A stretch of 58,766 bases of DNA. Origin: an uncultured Methylococcaceae bacterium (GTDB lineage Bacteria; Pseudomonadota; Gammaproteobacteria; Methylococcales; Methylomonadaceae). Below, piece by piece: positions 1 through 7,157 of the stretch. Made by a program: the position numbers and the translations under genes. The stretch is taken from positions 1 to 58,766 of the forward strand of contig CAIYRS010000027.1 in NCBI GenBank assembly GCA_903928685.1, read 5' to 3'. Each line of letters opens with the position of its first letter. Positions within the stretch are counted from its first letter, which is position 1. The notes beneath the pieces are model-generated. The model had not been told where the DNA came from and did no database searches. It saw only the letters and a program-made list of their open reading frames with translations.

Positions 1-101
1 AATCCGTGAGCAAAGACTTAAACCATTCATGCTTCGACAAGCTCCGCACGAACGGTTTAAGTCTTTGTACAGTAGGGTTTTACCTTAACTTAATGGCAGT
101 G
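1..101. mobile_element. MITE, right part only (cut by window start)
   Basis: The first 67 bases match 17602-17668, inside the complete MITE at 17500-17703, at all but one position. This stretch holds a hairpin with arms AAGACTTAAACC/GGTTTAAGTCTT around a GACAAGCTC core. It ends at 84-101 with the same 18-bp terminal inverted repeat (CTTAACTTAATGGCAGTG) as the IS4-family element at 15985-17381. It is followed directly by the palindrome core ACGCTCCAGCGT, which is consistent with insertion into a resident palindrome. The left end lies outside the window. Confidence 0.75.
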
Positions 102-203
102 ACGCTCCAGCGTCACCTTACGCAACGCAAGAGCGTTGCAGGATGCGTTACCACGCAGAGCGTGGGAACGATAAATGTAAAGGTACGCACAGCGTACCCT
201 ACG
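102..203. repeat. Cluster of short palindromes (REP-like)
   Basis: Several small hairpins lie in tandem: GACGCTCCAGCGTC, GCAACGCAAGAGCGTTGC, a TACCACGC/GCGTGGGA pair, and GGTACGCACAGCGTACC. The same units recur at 6574-7157 and 17393-17488. They fill the space before the tolC-like gene; no gene is seen here. Confidence 0.7.
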
Positions 204-222
204 ATTGATTTAACAAAACAAA

Positions 223-1620
223 ATGAAAACAACCGCCTTATTTATCATCATCTTGGCCTTATCGCCCACCATCCAAGCCGCACCCGCCTTGGCTTTGGAC
301 GAAGTTGTCAACGCCGCCTTGCAAGCTTTCCCCAGCTTGCTGGCGACTGAGCAGCGCAAAGCCGTTGCCGAAGGTGAAACCCAAGCGGCAGAAGGCGGTT
401 TTGATACGCAAATGAAAATCCGCAACAACTTTTCCGTCGCGGGCATTTACGAAAACCAAAACCACGATGTCAGCTTTGAACAACCCACCGCTTTAGCAGG
501 CGCGACTTTCTTCGGCGGCTGGCGGCGCGGCGCGGGCGATTACCCAATTTACGACGGCAAAAGCTTGACGGCAAACGATGGCGAATGGCGCGTCGGGGTC
601 AACATCCCGTTATGGCGCAACCGCGACATCGACCGCCGCCGCGCCAGTTTGCAACAAGCCGAATTGGCGCAATTGATTGCCGATCACGATTACGACCAAG
701 CCTTGTTGGAAGTGCGCCGCATCGCCACGCACCGCTACTGGGATTGGGTTTTGGCAGGGCAACGCCTGCAAACTGCGGAAAGGCTGTTGCAAATCGCCGA
801 ACAACGTGATTCGGGCATTCGCCAACGCGTGGCAGCGGGCGACATCCCCGAATTTGAAGCGCTCGACAACCAACGCGCCATCCTCGAACGCCGCGAGCGT
901 AAAGTCGCCGCGCAACGCATCTTGGAACAAAGCGCGATCCAATTGTCGCTGTATTGGCGGGGTGGCGATGGCGAACCGCGAATGCCTAAGGCCGAACAAT
1001 TGCCGTCCGGTTTTCCGGTTAACGAGCCGCAAAAGCTGTTGCCTTTTGAGCAAGCCCTGCAAACCGCGCAAGCGCATCGCCCGGAACTGCAACGCTTGGG
1101 TGTGCAAAGCCAGCAAACCCAAACCGAGCTGGAATTCCAACAAAACCAACGCGCACCGGGCGTGGATTTGTCGGTGATGGGCGCACAAGACCAGGGCGCG
1201 GGCAAGGCCTCGCTGAACCGCGACGAGTTGTATGTGGGTTTGAATGTCGATATTCCCTTGCAACGGCGGGTTGCCTCAGGCCGCGCCCAAGTCGCCAGCG
1301 CCAACCTGCAACGCCTGAAATGGGAACGGCAACTTGCCGAAAACCGCATAGCCGCCGACGTGCAAGACGTGTTTTCCGCACTGACCGCCGCCCGTCAGCG
1401 TGTCGCCCTTAGCGGACAACAGCAACAAGCCGCGCAGCAATTGGAACAAGGCGAACGCGAACGCTTTGAATTGGGTGAAAGCACGGTGTTGTTCGTCAAC
1501 CTGCGCGAAATCGCCCACGGCGACGCCGCCTTAATGGCAGCCGAAGCCACCAATACGTTATTTAAAGCCCACGCCGATTACCAAGCGGCGTTAGCAATAA
1601 ACATCCATCAACCCCCTTAA
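223..1620 (+). CDS. TolC-family outer membrane efflux protein
   Basis: This 465-residue protein has the length and Gln/Ala/Leu/Arg-rich helical character of TolC-family outer membrane channels, which form the exit duct of RND, ABC or MFS efflux systems. A Sec signal peptide is visible (MKTTALFIIILALSPTIQAAPA, cleavage near residue 20). Two long helical repeats cover roughly residues 130-240 and 270-440. It is followed 15 bp later by a small membrane protein gene in the same direction. No adaptor or pump gene lies downstream, so any partner is upstream of the window or elsewhere. It differs clearly from the second TolC protein at 17768-19084. The family call is firm; the substrate is unknown. 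Confidence 0.85.
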   Translation: MKTTALFIIILALSPTIQAAPALALDEVVNAALQAFPSLLATEQRKAVAEGETQAAEGGFDTQMKIRNNFSVAGIYENQNHDVSFEQPTALAGATFFGGWRRGAGDYPIYDGKSLTANDGEWRVGVNIPLWRNRDIDRRRASLQQAELAQLIADHDYDQALLEVRRIATHRYWDWVLAGQRLQTAERLLQIAEQRDSGIRQRVAAGDIPEFEALDNQRAILERRERKVAAQRILEQSAIQLSLYWRGGDGEPRMPKAEQLPSGFPVNEPQKLLPFEQALQTAQAHRPELQRLGVQSQQTQTELEFQQNQRAPGVDLSVMGAQDQGAGKASLNRDELYVGLNVDIPLQRRVASGRAQVASANLQRLKWERQLAENRIAADVQDVFSALTAARQRVALSGQQQQAAQQLEQGERERFELGESTVLFVNLREIAHGDAALMAAEATNTLFKAHADYQAALAINIHQPP

Positions 1621-1635
1621 ACAGGCGGAGGTTTT

Positions 1636-2073
1636 ATGAAAGCAGCATGGCCCAGTTGGGCAACCCCAATCTTCATCTGCAAAACCGTGGCAATCGTAGC
1701 CTTAATGGTTTACATCATCCACGCGCCCATCGAATTCTTCCATCACATCATGGAAGTCTTGCACATCGTCTACGAAAGCATCGCCTTCGTGATAGAAGAA
1801 TTCTTGCACCACGTCTTCCACTTGAACAAATTCCAAAGCCAATTGATTGTGTTTTACGGCAGCTGGATGATCGGTTTATTCGTAATTTACCGCTTATGGA
1901 AAAACATGCCGTCGTTTTGGCAACGGCAACAAGACCGCTTCTACGTGCATTATTTGCGTTTGAAAATATTCGCCACCGCCTTTTGGGGACAAGCGAACTG
2001 GATAGACCGTATCAAATTGATGTTGATACAAATTGGCTTGATGGCTGGGGCGTTTATGTTTGTTTTGGGGTGA
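1636..2073 (+). CDS. Small integral membrane protein of unknown function
   Basis: This 145-residue protein is not recognised. It has three likely membrane segments: near residues 13-35 (ending in a His-rich stretch HAPIEFFHHIMEVLHIV), 68-88 (IVFYGSWMIGLFVIYRLW) and 125-144. A His- and Phe-rich loop (EEFLHHVFHLNKF) lies between the first two. A strong ribosome binding site (GGCGGAGG) precedes the ATG. The 15-bp gap after the TolC-like gene implies co-transcription, so an accessory role in the same export system is plausible but unproven. A hairpin at 2083-2117 follows. Confidence 0.7.
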   Translation: MKAAWPSWATPIFICKTVAIVALMVYIIHAPIEFFHHIMEVLHIVYESIAFVIEEFLHHVFHLNKFQSQLIVFYGSWMIGLFVIYRLWKNMPSFWQRQQDRFYVHYLRLKIFATAFWGQANWIDRIKLMLIQIGLMAGAFMFVLG

Positions 2074-2082
2074 AAACCAAGC

Positions 2083-2117
2083 AACACCTTTCAGGTTTTT
2101 AAAACCTGAAAGGTGTT
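2083..2117. terminator. Hairpin terminator after the TolC/membrane protein pair
   Basis: An inverted repeat with arms AACACCTTTCAGG and CCTGAAAGGTGTT surrounds a T/A-rich loop, 10 bp after the stop of the preceding gene. The inner sequence (CCTTTCAGGTTTT/AAAACCTGAAAGG) is almost identical to the terminator at 44461-44500. The T-run after the stem is short, so termination strength is uncertain. Confidence 0.55.
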
Positions 2118-2266
2118 TGATAAGACGTTATTTCCTTAATATTAAAGCGAGAGCCTTAAGTCTACAGCACCACTTTCTAAGATACGCTAGCTCAAGTTAT
2201 ATCTGTCGATTACCATATTGGCTACCTCCATACATTTACCATCAAACATATCAAGCAGGTAAACTT

Positions 2267-2527
2267 ATGAACATATCCTTACCTCTGCATCTGGAAACTT
2301 TAGTAAAAACCAAAGTTGAAAGCGGGTTGTACACTTCAGCTAGTGACGTGATGCAAGAAGCCTTGAAACTGCTGGAAGAGCGCGACCACTTGAACTCACT
2401 CAAATTTGAAAGTTTACGGCAAGACGTTCAAAAAGGCGTCGATAGCGGCGAAGCTGCACCATTAAATATTGATGCCATCAAAGCAAGAGGCAACGCAAGA
2501 CTTGCCGCCCATCTAAACAAGAACTAA
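2267..2527 (+). CDS. parD: ParD-like type II antitoxin
   Basis: This 86-residue protein opens with the short beta-strand of a ribbon-helix-helix DNA-binding domain (MNISLPLHLETLVKTKV), then GLYTSASDVMQEALKLLEER, typical of ParD/CopG antitoxins. The C-terminal part is charged and probably wraps the toxin. The reading frame is open further upstream, but the ATG at 2267 follows an AGGT ribosome site and begins exactly at the ribbon strand. It lies 3 bp upstream of parE. Family knowledge: ParD neutralises ParE and represses its own promoter. Confidence 0.85.
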   Translation: MNISLPLHLETLVKTKVESGLYTSASDVMQEALKLLEERDHLNSLKFESLRQDVQKGVDSGEAAPLNIDAIKARGNARLAAHLNKN

Positions 2528-2530
2528 CAA

Positions 2531-2821
2531 ATGCCCCGTCTATTAATCCGGCCCGCCGCCGAAGCCGACCTTGACGAAATTTGGTGGTACATTGCCCAAG
2601 ATAGCCCTAGCAACGCCAATCGCTTCCTAGACAAAATCCAAGACAGCTGCCTAACATTGGCTGAGCAACCTAACATTGGCGCGAAACGTGACAAAATAAA
2701 GCAAGGGCTGCGTAGTCATGCTGTCGGCCATTATCTGGTTTTTTATTTTCCGCTAGTTGATGGCATTGAGATTATTCGCGTACTTCACGGATCGCGGGAT
2801 ATTGGCAATTTTAAGGGGTAA
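2531..2821 (+). CDS. parE: ParE/RelE-superfamily toxin
   Basis: This 96-residue protein has the ParE fold signature: IRPAAEADLDEIWWYIAQDSPSNANRFLDKI, then LAEQPNIGAKRDKIKQGLRSHAVGHYLVFYF and a final IIRVLHGSRDI strand. The length matches ParE toxins, which poison DNA gyrase, although some close relatives are ribosome-dependent RNases. The gene appears intact and follows parD by 3 bp, the usual antitoxin-first order. The next gene starts 3 bp after its stop, so a third gene appears to be in the operon. Confidence 0.88.
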   Translation: MPRLLIRPAAEADLDEIWWYIAQDSPSNANRFLDKIQDSCLTLAEQPNIGAKRDKIKQGLRSHAVGHYLVFYFPLVDGIEIIRVLHGSRDIGNFKG

Positions 2822-2824
2822 AAA

Positions 2825-3202
2825 ATGAGTGAAATTACGGTTAATTTACATGAATGTAGGCATTGTGCTGGTTTAGGAACCTGTAAAAATGGTGCTAATG
2901 AAAGCTCTTGCTTAGCTTGTGCGAAAAAGAACGAATTACATTTTTGGGAGTATGACAACCAAGACAAACGAAAAGGCCTAATGTGTGGTTCATGCGGAGG
3001 AATTGGTAAAGCCGAGCCATTAACTGAGCGAATGCACAATAGAATTCCTGTGATTTTGGCATTTACGCTTGTTTTTGGCTCTATGCTGATTATTTTTTTT
3101 GCTGCTTATCGTGACAGTAAGTTCTTTTCAGAGCTGCTGACATTTGCCAGCGTTATTGTGGGGTCTGTATCTGGCTATTATTTCTCCAATAAAGAAAAGT
3201 AA
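2825..3202 (+). CDS. Zinc-ribbon membrane protein, unknown function
   Basis: This 125-residue protein is not recognised as a named family. Its N-terminal half holds DnaJ-like cysteine pairs: CRHCAGLGTC near residues 11-20, CLAC near 29-32 and CGSCGGIGKAEP near 54-65. They should bind one or two zinc ions. Two hydrophobic segments follow (about 74-95 and 103-121), so the zinc part is anchored to the membrane with its C-terminus close behind. It starts 3 bp after parE and is probably co-transcribed with parDE. That position is odd for a toxin-antitoxin locus, and a functional link is only inferred. Confidence 0.65.
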   Translation: MSEITVNLHECRHCAGLGTCKNGANESSCLACAKKNELHFWEYDNQDKRKGLMCGSCGGIGKAEPLTERMHNRIPVILAFTLVFGSMLIIFFAAYRDSKFFSELLTFASVIVGSVSGYYFSNKEK

Positions 3203-3548
3203 ATCCCAGACAAACATCTTTCAAAATCCTCTTGGCTTACTTCTCTTTATCCAAGTACTTTATCTATAAAACTAGACTTTATAAAAATATCGAAAAAACC
3301 TATTAAACAAATAGTTTTATCCGATTTTACTATTTTTAAGGATAGCTTTATTTTATTAGCTGAATTTAAAGGCAAAACATCAAACCGCTATGGCCTTATA
3401 GTAGAAACATCAAAACATGTTTTTGACTCCGCCAAAGCGCCCTTACACTAAGCTTATCGGCCTATTTCTTGCTTAATTCTTCAATCGAAACGCCTTTTGC
3501 CACCGTTTATTTTTTCCAAGAACCCTAAAACCTGTACAGAGAGACCTT
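3203..3548. other. 346-bp AT-rich gap before ppc
   Basis: No gene is supported here. The stretch is AT-rich and carries a near-palindrome at 3408-3430 (TCAAAACATG/TTTTTGA) whose AAAACATGTTTT core is shared with palindromes at 31176-31195 and 40829-40864. A possible sigma-70 promoter for ppc lies at 3423-3451 (TTGACT, 17 bp, CACTAA). The promoter is only a weak match. Confidence 0.4.
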
Positions 3549-6356
3549 ATGACCACCGATTCTGCTTTTGATGACAAAGCCCTGCAAGCCAGCATCAAGT
3601 CGCTTAAGACGATGCTGACGCAGGTGCTGAAAAGCCAAGCTAACCCGAAAATTATGGCAACGGTTGAGCAGTTGCAAAAACAATTTGCCGCCTTGCAACG
3701 TGACGACACGCCTACCAAGCGCAAGCAGTTGATGGATACGCTCAAAGGCTTGCCAGCGGATACGCTGACCGAAGTGATCCGCGCGTTTAGCTTATATTTC
3801 AGCTTGTTAAACATTGCCGAAGAGGCGACCAACTTACGCAACCGCCGTAAGGACATCGAAAACAACAAGCATTTCTGGCCCGGTTCTTTCCATGACACGC
3901 TACAGCAATTCCAACAACAAGGCGTGACGGTTGACGATTTACAAACGCTGTTGAACGAACTGCATTACCTGCCAGTGATGACCGCGCATCCTACCGAAGC
4001 CAAACGCCGTACGGTGCGTAGCGCGTTGCGGAAGATTTTCGTCAGTTACGAGCAGCTCGACGACCAACGCCTAAAAGGCTATTACCGCGAACAAGCCTTA
4101 GAAAGCCTGCACAGCCAAATCCAATTGCTGTGGAAAACCGACGAAGTCCGCACCCGCAGCATGAACGTGGTCGATGAGATTGAAGCGGGCTTGTTTTATT
4201 TCCCACTGTCGCTGTTTGAAGCCACCGCGCGGGTGTACCGCAATTTCTTCCGCGCCGTGGGGGATGTTTATGGTGCAGAGGCGGCACAACAACTGAACAT
4301 TCCGTACTTTTTAAATTACGGCTCATGGATCGGCGGCGACCGCGACGGCAACCCAAACGTCAAGCCAGAAACCACAGCTCATGCTTTGCGTCTGCAAGCC
4401 CGCACCATCGTGCAAGAATATTTGCGCCGTATCGACTTGGTGCGTGAGCAACTGGCGTTTTCTTATGGCTTGTGCGAACCCAGCGCCGAATTTTATGCCA
4501 GCTTAGAAAAAGACCGCGCTTTCATTGGCGAATATGCCAGCACCTTAGAACGCAGCTTCCTGCAAGAACCGTATCGGCAAAAACTGTCGCTGATGCGTTA
4601 CCGTTTGGAGCAACGCTTACAGCAAATCGAACAACGCATCCAAGACGGCTTTAGCGGGCAGCTGGTCAATTACGGTTACGGCAGCGCTGGCGAGTTTTAT
4701 GCCGATTTGGAAGTCATCCGCGAATCCTTGCTCAGTCATGGCGACAACGCCGTGGTCGGCTTGGAGCTGCAAGACTTGTTACGCTTAGTCGGCACTTTTG
4801 GCTTCCATTTGATGCAAATGGACGTGCGCCAAGAATCCACCCGCCACAGCGAAGCGGTCGCGGAAATCTTCACCAACGCCTTGGGCTTGGATTATCTGGC
4901 GATGGACGAAGAAGCGCGCCTGAAAATCTTAGGCGAAGCCATCGCCACGCCGGGCGGCTTGGTGTACGACGCCACCAAACTGTCCGAAGCCACCGTTGAA
5001 ACCTTAGATTTGTTCCGCATCATGGCGCAAATGCGCCGCGAAATTGGCGGCGATTGTTTCAGCAAATACGTCATCTCCATGACCCACGCCGCCAGCCACA
5101 TCATGGAAGTGTTGCTGCTTGCCGCCCAACATGGTTTGTCGGGACGCATCGGCGGGCAATGGTTCTGCCACATTGGTGTCAGCCCCTTGTTTGAAACCAT
5201 CAACGACTTAAACCACATCGACATCGTGTTGCGGACGCTGTTCGCGCAACCCGCTTACCGCGAATTGCTGCAAGCTTCCGGTCAGCGCCAAGAAATCATG
5301 CTCGGCTATTCCGACTCTTGCAAAGACGGCGGCATTTTGGCTTCTGCGTGGGGCTTGTATCGGGCGCAACAACAAGTCATGGCAATTGCCGACGAACTCA
5401 GCATTCCGTATCGCCTATTCCACGGACGCGGCGGCACAGTCGGACGGGGCGGCGGTCCAACTCACCAAGCCATTTTGGCGCAACCCCCTGCGACGGTGCG
5501 CGGACAAATCAAATTCACCGAACAAGGTGAAACCTTGTTTTACCGCTACAACAACATGGAAACCGCCATGTACGAGCTGACCATGGGCATCACCGGCCTG
5601 ATGAAAGCCAGCTTGAGCTTGGTGCGCCCAGTTGAGCAAGACCGTCCAGAAAACCTTGCCATCATGAGCGAATTGGCGCAAATCGGCGAACGCGGCTTCC
5701 GCCAACTCACCGAACACACGCCCGGCTTTTTGGATTATTTCTACGAAGCCACGCCGTTATCGGAAATTGGCGGCCTCAATATCGGCTCGCGCCCGTCGCA
5801 CCGCAAAAAACAAGACCGCTCGAAAAACTCCGTGCGGGCGATTGCTTGGGTATTCTCTTGGGCGCAATCACGGCAGACCTTTCCGGCGTGGTACGGCATC
5901 GGCGCGAGTTTGGAAACCTGGTGTGCAGGCAAACCAGACCGCCTAGCGGCCTTGCGTGAGATGTACAAAACCTGGCCGTTCTTCCGCAATTTGCTCAGCA
6001 ACGCGCAAATGGCCTTGAGCAAATCCGACATGAACATCGCCCGCGAATACGCCACCTTGTGTTTGGACGAACAAGTCGGCAAAGGCATCCACAGCATGAT
6101 CGCCGCCGAACATCACCGCAGCGTGGAATGGGTGTTGGAAGTCGCCGAAGCCGAACGCTTGTTGGCAGAAAATCCTGACTTGGCAGTGTCATTGCATCAT
6201 CGCAACAATTATCTAGGGCCGCTGAATTACATCCAGGCCAATTTGATTAAGCTGGTGCGGGAAGAACAGCAAGACGAGAAAGGCGACAACCCATGGCGCA
6301 AACCGCTATTGCGTACCATTAACGCCATAGCCGCAGGGATGCGGAATACGGGCTAG
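3549..6356 (+). CDS. ppc: Phosphoenolpyruvate carboxylase
   Basis: This 935-residue protein carboxylates PEP to oxaloacetate, refilling the TCA cycle in the cytoplasm. Diagnostic motifs are VMTAHPTEAKRR (catalytic His147), GSWIGGDRDGNP, YSDSCKDGG, the glycine loop FHGRGGTVGRGGGP, IGSRPSHR and a C-terminus ending in Asn-Thr-Gly. The length is full for bacterial enzymes and no plant-type N-terminal phosphorylation site is seen. The ATG follows a GAGAG ribosome site. In methanotrophs this enzyme fixes bicarbonate alongside C1 assimilation. It is a single-gene unit closed by a strong terminator at 6372-6413. Confidence 0.97.
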   Translation: MTTDSAFDDKALQASIKSLKTMLTQVLKSQANPKIMATVEQLQKQFAALQRDDTPTKRKQLMDTLKGLPADTLTEVIRAFSLYFSLLNIAEEATNLRNRRKDIENNKHFWPGSFHDTLQQFQQQGVTVDDLQTLLNELHYLPVMTAHPTEAKRRTVRSALRKIFVSYEQLDDQRLKGYYREQALESLHSQIQLLWKTDEVRTRSMNVVDEIEAGLFYFPLSLFEATARVYRNFFRAVGDVYGAEAAQQLNIPYFLNYGSWIGGDRDGNPNVKPETTAHALRLQARTIVQEYLRRIDLVREQLAFSYGLCEPSAEFYASLEKDRAFIGEYASTLERSFLQEPYRQKLSLMRYRLEQRLQQIEQRIQDGFSGQLVNYGYGSAGEFYADLEVIRESLLSHGDNAVVGLELQDLLRLVGTFGFHLMQMDVRQESTRHSEAVAEIFTNALGLDYLAMDEEARLKILGEAIATPGGLVYDATKLSEATVETLDLFRIMAQMRREIGGDCFSKYVISMTHAASHIMEVLLLAAQHGLSGRIGGQWFCHIGVSPLFETINDLNHIDIVLRTLFAQPAYRELLQASGQRQEIMLGYSDSCKDGGILASAWGLYRAQQQVMAIADELSIPYRLFHGRGGTVGRGGGPTHQAILAQPPATVRGQIKFTEQGETLFYRYNNMETAMYELTMGITGLMKASLSLVRPVEQDRPENLAIMSELAQIGERGFRQLTEHTPGFLDYFYEATPLSEIGGLNIGSRPSHRKKQDRSKNSVRAIAWVFSWAQSRQTFPAWYGIGASLETWCAGKPDRLAALREMYKTWPFFRNLLSNAQMALSKSDMNIAREYATLCLDEQVGKGIHSMIAAEHHRSVEWVLEVAEAERLLAENPDLAVSLHHRNNYLGPLNYIQANLIKLVREEQQDEKGDNPWRKPLLRTINAIAAGMRNTG

Positions 6357-6371
6357 ATGTTTTAAGCGCGT

Positions 6372-6413
6372 AAAAAAGCCCCTCAGGTTGTATGGCCTGA
6401 GGGGCTTTTTTTT
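6372..6413 (+). terminator. Rho-independent terminator of ppc
   Basis: A 12-bp stem (AAGCCCCTCAGG / CCTGAGGGGCTT) with an 8-base loop is followed by eight T residues and preceded by an A-run. It begins 16 bp after the ppc stop. Confidence 0.93.
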
Positions 6414-6492
6414 GCCTGTTATTCACGACAAATGTTTGATGCGTGGCTCGTGTACAGTTTGCGTGGCTTAGATGTACTGCATTCAATATTTT

Positions 6493-6568
6493 GTAGGATG
6501 GGCTGACGACAGGAAGCCCATCAAATCCGTGCGCCAATGATGGGCTTCCTGTCGTCAGCCCACCCTAC
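6493..6568. repeat. Long hairpin repeat, GTAGG...CCTAC type
   Basis: A 76-bp element whose outer arms (GTAGGATGGGCTGACGACAG and its near-exact complement) can pair along about 30 bp, leaving a small loop. Closely related copies occur at 6863-6940 and 19112-19195, and diverged copies at 10513, 10903, 30690 and 47048. Confidence 0.85.
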
Positions 6569-6573
6569 CTAAC

Positions 6574-6840
6574 TATTGTTCCCACGCTCCGCGTGGGAAT
6601 ACCGCCGCTGACGCTCCAGCGTCGCTATACGCAACGCCGGAGCGTTGCAGTATCCGTTACCACGCGGAGCGTGGTAACGATAAATTGATGTTTTACGAAT
6701 TTTCCGCTGGTTGCACTGGTTACCAAGCTCCGGCTTGGTAACCCAAGTTTCAGAAGCTCTAGCTTCGAGAATGATTGGAAGCTAGAGCTTCCTATCCCGC
6801 ATTCCCAAGCCGCAGCTTGGGAACGAGTGTCAACACTGGA
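6574..6840. repeat. Array of short palindromes (REP-like mosaic)
   Basis: At least seven different small hairpins follow one another: TTCCCACGC/GCGTGGGAA, GACGCTCCAGCGTC, GCAACGCCGGAGCGTTGC, TTACCACGC/GCGTGGTAA, TTACCAAGC/GCTTGGTAA, AAGCTCTAGCTT and ATTCCCAAGC/GCTTGGGAA. Each has a GC-rich arm and a loop of 2-6 bases. The region is non-coding. Confidence 0.75.
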
Positions 6841-6862
6841 GCGTGGGGACTATCAAATATTT

Positions 6863-6940
6863 TGTAGGATGGGCTGACGATAGGAAGCCCATCAAATCCG
6901 TGCTCCAATGATGGGCTTCCTGTCGTCAGCCCATCCTACA
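6863..6940. repeat. Long hairpin repeat, second copy
   Basis: Near-identical to 6493-6568 and here perfectly closed by TGTAGGAT/ATCCTACA. Changes relative to the first copy in the outer stem keep or improve pairing. Confidence 0.85.
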
Positions 6941-6954
6941 TTTAGGCGTCGTAA

Positions 6955-7157
6955 TATTGCTATTGTCCCCATGCTCCGGCGTACCCTCAGCGGCATAAAT
7001 GGGAATACCGCCGTGACGCTCCAGCGTTGCGTTTACCTGTAAACAACGCCGGAGCGTGGGAGCTATCACAAACGTAGGGTACGCTGTGCGTACCTTTAAT
7101 GCTGTCAAGGCGTGAAACAAAAGGTACGCGCTACCCTCTGGGGCATAAAAGCGTACC
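6955..7157. repeat. Short palindrome cluster before the STAND gene end
   Basis: More units of the 6574-6840 type, including CCAGCGTTGCG with its partner and two GGTACGC/GCGTACC hairpins. The last unit (GCGTACCCTACA) supplies the TAG stop codon of the minus-strand STAND gene at 7158. Confidence 0.65.

Noticed and set aside
610-1349. Long antisense open frames opposite the first TolC gene
   Set aside because: They mirror a GC-rich coding gene, lack ribosome sites and show no recognisable protein features.
6574-7157. CRISPR-like array of short repeats
   Set aside because: Units are palindromes of differing sequence with irregular spacing and no constant repeat/spacer length; no cas genes are present.
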